Assembly (NCBI GenBank): GCA_021199405.1
Contig: JAJQID010000162.1
Location: 1 to 8,195 of the forward strand
Direction: 5' to 3'
Length of the DNA: 8,195 nt
DNA from: Lachnospiraceae bacterium
GTDB lineage: Bacteria; Bacillota; Clostridia; Lachnospirales; Lachnospiraceae
This document shows positions 6,485 through 8,195 of this stretch, piece by piece. Each line of letters opens with the position of its first letter. The first letter of the stretch is position 1. The position numbers were made by a program, and so were the translations under genes. Under the pieces are notes generated by a model, which did not search any database, was not told the origin of the DNA, and saw only the letters and a list, made by a program, of their open reading frames with translations.

Positions 6485-6513
6485 AATCTATGAGCAGGAC
6501 TGACGAATTATGA
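6485..6513 (-). promoter_or_regulatory. Candidate sigma-E-type promoter of yqfC
   Basis: In the 61-base gap after rlmH, the minus strand reads TCATAAT (6513-6507), 14 bases, CATAGATT (6492-6485). Against the Bacillus subtilis sigma-E pattern (about KMATATT, 14 bases, CATACAHT) there is one mismatch in each box and the spacing fits. The yqfC operon of Bacillus is under sigma-E, which supports the reading. Transcription would begin about 7 bases after the second box, at or next to ATG 6479. The match was found by eye without a background score. Confidence 0.45.
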
Positions 6514-6540
6514 AACTCAGAATAATAAAAGAAATATTCT

Positions 6541-7020
6541 CTACTTGTGATAAGGCTCCCCATTCATAATGCGGTAAGCTCTGTAAATCTGCTCCAGCAG
6601 AATCACCCGCATGAGCTGATGGGGAAAGGTCATATCAGAAAAGCTGAGCTTCAAATCCGCCCTTTGAGACACTCTCTTATCCAGCCCCAGGGAACCGCCA
6701 ACGACAAACTGAATATGACTTTTTCCCTGAATGCCAAGCTGTTCCAGACGCTGCGAAAAGGAGACGCTGTTCAGCTTTTTTCCCTGAATTTCCAGAGTAA
6801 TCACATATGCCTCATCTCTGAGGTTTTTTAAAATTCGCTCGCCCTCCTTTGCCCTGATCTGCTCTTCCAGCGCAAAGGAAGCGCCCTCCGGCGTCTTCTC
6901 ATCCGCTACCTCGATGATACGCAGCGTACAATATTTACCTAAGCGTTTTTCAAACTCGGCAATGGCTTCCCGGTAAAAGCTTTCCTTTACCTTTCCCACG
7001 GCAACAATGTCGATTTTCAT
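6541..7020 (-). CDS. rlmH: 23S rRNA (pseudouridine1915-N3)-methyltransferase RlmH
   Basis: RlmH transfers a methyl group from S-adenosylmethionine to N3 of pseudouridine 1915 in helix 69 of 23S rRNA, acting late on the assembled ribosome. The protein has 159 residues, the standard length, and is a minimal SPOUT (trefoil-knot) methyltransferase. Visible signatures are the N-terminal MKIDIVAVGKVKESFYREAI (1-20), the AdoMet-binding loop FVVGGSLGL (105-113), and the knot region LSFSDMTFPHQLMRVILLEQ (125-144). The conserved C-terminal end is PYHK (156-159). ATG 7020 follows GGAG by 5 bases. Upstream is a terminator hairpin that ends about 15 bases before the start, so rlmH probably needs its own promoter or readthrough from the flavoprotein gene. 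Assignment is firm. Confidence 0.98.
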   Translation of the reverse strand: MKIDIVAVGKVKESFYREAIAEFEKRLGKYCTLRIIEVADEKTPEGASFALEEQIRAKEGERILKNLRDEAYVITLEIQGKKLNSVSFSQRLEQLGIQGKSHIQFVVGGSLGLDKRVSQRADLKLSFSDMTFPHQLMRVILLEQIYRAYRIMNGEPYHK

Positions 7021-7031
7021 GGCTTCTCCAT

Positions 7032-7064
7032 AAAAGGACGGGCCATTTCGAAAACAGCCCGTCC
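7032..7064 (-). terminator. Rho-independent terminator after the GltA/NfnB-type gene
   Basis: On the minus strand GGACGGGC (7064-7057) pairs perfectly with GCCCGTCC (7043-7036) around a 13-base loop, followed by TTTT (7035-7032). The 8-bp, GC-rich stem is strong and the T run is short. The hairpin lies 45 bases after the stop codon and close to the rlmH start, so it might also work as an attenuator for rlmH. Confidence 0.75.
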
Positions 7065-7079
7065 AGTCATTTTTCTCAG

Positions 7080-7088
7080 AATATATCA
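7080..7088 (-). promoter_or_regulatory. Possible extended -10 promoter for rlmH
   Basis: TGATATATT on the minus strand matches the extended -10 form TGnTATAAT with one mismatch. No convincing -35 box lies upstream. If used, transcripts would start near 7073 and run through the hairpin at 7064-7036 before reaching rlmH. This is weak evidence. Confidence 0.2.
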
Positions 7089-7108
7089 GCTGCCTGGCAG
7101 CACTCCTT

Positions 7109-8195
7109 TTACCTGGCGCTCAGGTATTCGTCAATTCCCTTCGCTGCCGCCTTTCCTGCGCCCATAGCCAGGATTACCGTGGCTGCTCCGGTCACCGCGT
7201 CGCCGCCGGCGTATACGCCCTCTTTTGTGGTCTTTCCGTTCGTTTCATCAGCAATGATGCACTTCCACTTATTGGTCTCCAGACCTTCCGTCGTGCTGGA
7301 AATCAGAGGATTGGGGGAGGTTCCCAGGGCCATGATCACCGTATCCAGCTCCATCACAAACTCAGAACCCTTCTTTACCACCGGTCTGCGTCTGCCGCTC
7401 TCGTCCGGCTCGCCCAGCTCCATTCTGACGCATTTGATGCCGCTGACCCAGCCGTTGTCATCACTCAGAATTTCCACCGGATTGGTCAGAAGGTCAAAGA
7501 TGATGCCCTCCTCTTTGGCGTGATGAACCTCCTCCACTCTAGCTGGAAGCTCCTCCTCACTTCGGCGGTATACAATATGAGTCTCCGCTCCCAGACGCAG
7601 GGCGGTGCGGGCCGCGTCCATAGCCACGTTGCCGCCGCCCACCACGGCTACCTTTTTGCCGCGCATAATGGGAGTGGGATTGTCCTCCCGGAAGGCCTTC
7701 ATCAGATTGCTTCTGGTCAGATATTCATTAGCGGAAAAAACGCCGTTTAAATTTTCCCCAGGGATTCCCATGAATTTGGGAAGCCCTGCGCCGGAACCGA
7801 TAAACACGGCCGCAAAGCCCTCTTCCTCCAGCAGCTCGTCGATGGTCACGCTCTTGCCTACCACCACGTTGGTCTCAATCTTCACACCCAGCTCAGTCAC
7901 GTTGCGTATCTCTGCGGCCACTACCTCCTCCTTGGGAAGACGAAACTCCGGAATGCCGTACAGCAGCACGCCGCCCGCCTCATGAAGAGCCTCAAAGATC
8001 GTCACATCATAACCGGCCTTTGCCAGATCGCCGGCACAGGTTAAGCCAGCGGGGCCGGACCCGATGACCGCCACCTTTTTTCCCTTTTTCTCCACATGAA
8101 GCTCCGGGTTGATCTCATGCTCTCTGGCATAATCCGCCACAAAACGCGCCAGCTGGCCGATGGAAACCGGATCGCCCTTGATGCCGCGGATACAC
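7109..8195 (-). CDS. gltA: GltA/NfnB-type NADPH-binding flavoprotein subunit (5' end outside window)
   Basis: This is the C-terminal 361 residues of a protein of the glutamate synthase small-subunit family, which usually has about 460 residues; about 100 N-terminal residues with most iron-sulfur cysteines are outside. Numbering visible residues from the right edge: Cys1 belongs to the end of the N-terminal iron-sulfur domain, followed by GDPVSIGQLARFVADYA (7-23), the FAD-binding GSGPAG loop (45-50), the NADPH-binding GGGNVAMDAARTALRLGAE (186-204) with VYRR soon after, and the closing GVYAGGDAVTGAATVILAMG (about 326-345). GTG at 8140 is internal, since coding runs on to the edge. In Clostridia such proteins are often annotated gltA, but many are the large subunit of the NADH-dependent ferredoxin:NADP oxidoreductase NfnAB. 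The upstream neighbour, which would decide, is not visible. A terminator follows. Confidence 0.93.
   Translation of the reverse strand, partial: CIRGIKGDPVSIGQLARFVADYAREHEINPELHVEKKGKKVAVIGSGPAGLTCAGDLAKAGYDVTIFEALHEAGGVLLYGIPEFRLPKEEVVAAEIRNVTELGVKIETNVVVGKSVTIDELLEEEGFAAVFIGSGAGLPKFMGIPGENLNGVFSANEYLTRSNLMKAFREDNPTPIMRGKKVAVVGGGNVAMDAARTALRLGAETHIVYRRSEEELPARVEEVHHAKEEGIIFDLLTNPVEILSDDNGWVSGIKCVRMELGEPDESGRRRPVVKKGSEFVMELDTVIMALGTSPNPLISSTTEGLETNKWKCIIADETNGKTTKEGVYAGGDAVTGAATVILAMGAGKAAAKGIDEYLSAR

Noticed and set aside
6480..6563. Longer yqfC start at ATG 6563 inside rlmH
   Set aside because: No Shine-Dalgarno sequence precedes it, the added 28 residues have no family resemblance, and the stretch would contain the promoter-like boxes.
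7091..7104. Small inverted repeat GCTGCCAGGCAGC after the GltA/NfnB-type gene
   Set aside because: The stem is about 4 bp and no T run follows on the minus strand. The stronger hairpin at 7064-7036 explains termination.
7109..8140. Complete gene starting at GTG 8140 for the GltA/NfnB-type protein
   Set aside because: The frame stays open to the window edge and the upstream residues (GDPVSIGQLARF) are conserved family sequence, so the gene is partial.

Overview
The window looks like a chromosomal segment of a Gram-positive Clostridia genome, most likely Lachnospiraceae or a close relative. The grounds are the gene order yqfC-yqfD-phoH-ybeY, the Clostridia-like sequences of YbeY, RlmH and PhoH, AGGAGG-type ribosome binding sites, and a moderate G+C composition that appears even throughout. 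Assignment to a genus is not possible from this window. All recognisable genes lie on the minus strand, so transcription runs from right to left. There is no mobile element, tRNA, rRNA or CRISPR array.

Reading in the direction of transcription: (1) the C-terminal three quarters of a GltA/NfnB-type NADPH-binding flavoprotein (8195-7109, cut by the window edge), closed by a hairpin terminator at 7064-7032; (2) rlmH, the 23S rRNA pseudouridine-1915 methyltransferase; (3) yqfC, a YabP/YqfC-family sporulation protein; (4) yqfD, a membrane-anchored sporulation protein; (5) phoH, a PhoH/YlaK-type ATPase whose start overlaps the end of yqfD; (6) ybeY, the endoribonuclease of rRNA maturation; (7) a protein with about 14 membrane spans, probably of the MOP flippase superfamily (SpoVB/MurJ-like), overlapping the end of ybeY by 10 bases; (8) a small membrane-anchored protein ending in a BofC-like domain; (9) an HI0933/BaiN-type flavoprotein cut by the left edge, just before its expected AQVTAGGV-type motif.

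Two themes are interleaved. Housekeeping RNA metabolism (rlmH, ybeY, probably phoH) sits among genes with sporulation or envelope links (yqfC, yqfD, the MOP-like protein, the BofC-like protein). Overlaps at yqfD/phoH and ybeY/MOP-like suggest translational coupling in one operon. The most interesting signals are a sigma-E-like promoter match directly before yqfC, which would make the yqfC mRNA nearly leaderless, and a weaker one of the same type before the BofC-like gene. I see no clearly new multi-gene system. The window is mainly a conserved neighbourhood with a lineage-specific tail after ybeY, where many Firmicutes carry dgkA, cdd and era.

For three genes the first possible start is probably wrong. 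The BofC-like gene (ATG at 1574), yqfD (ATG at 6058) and phoH (ATG at 4851) each have a better start with a well-placed ribosome binding site.
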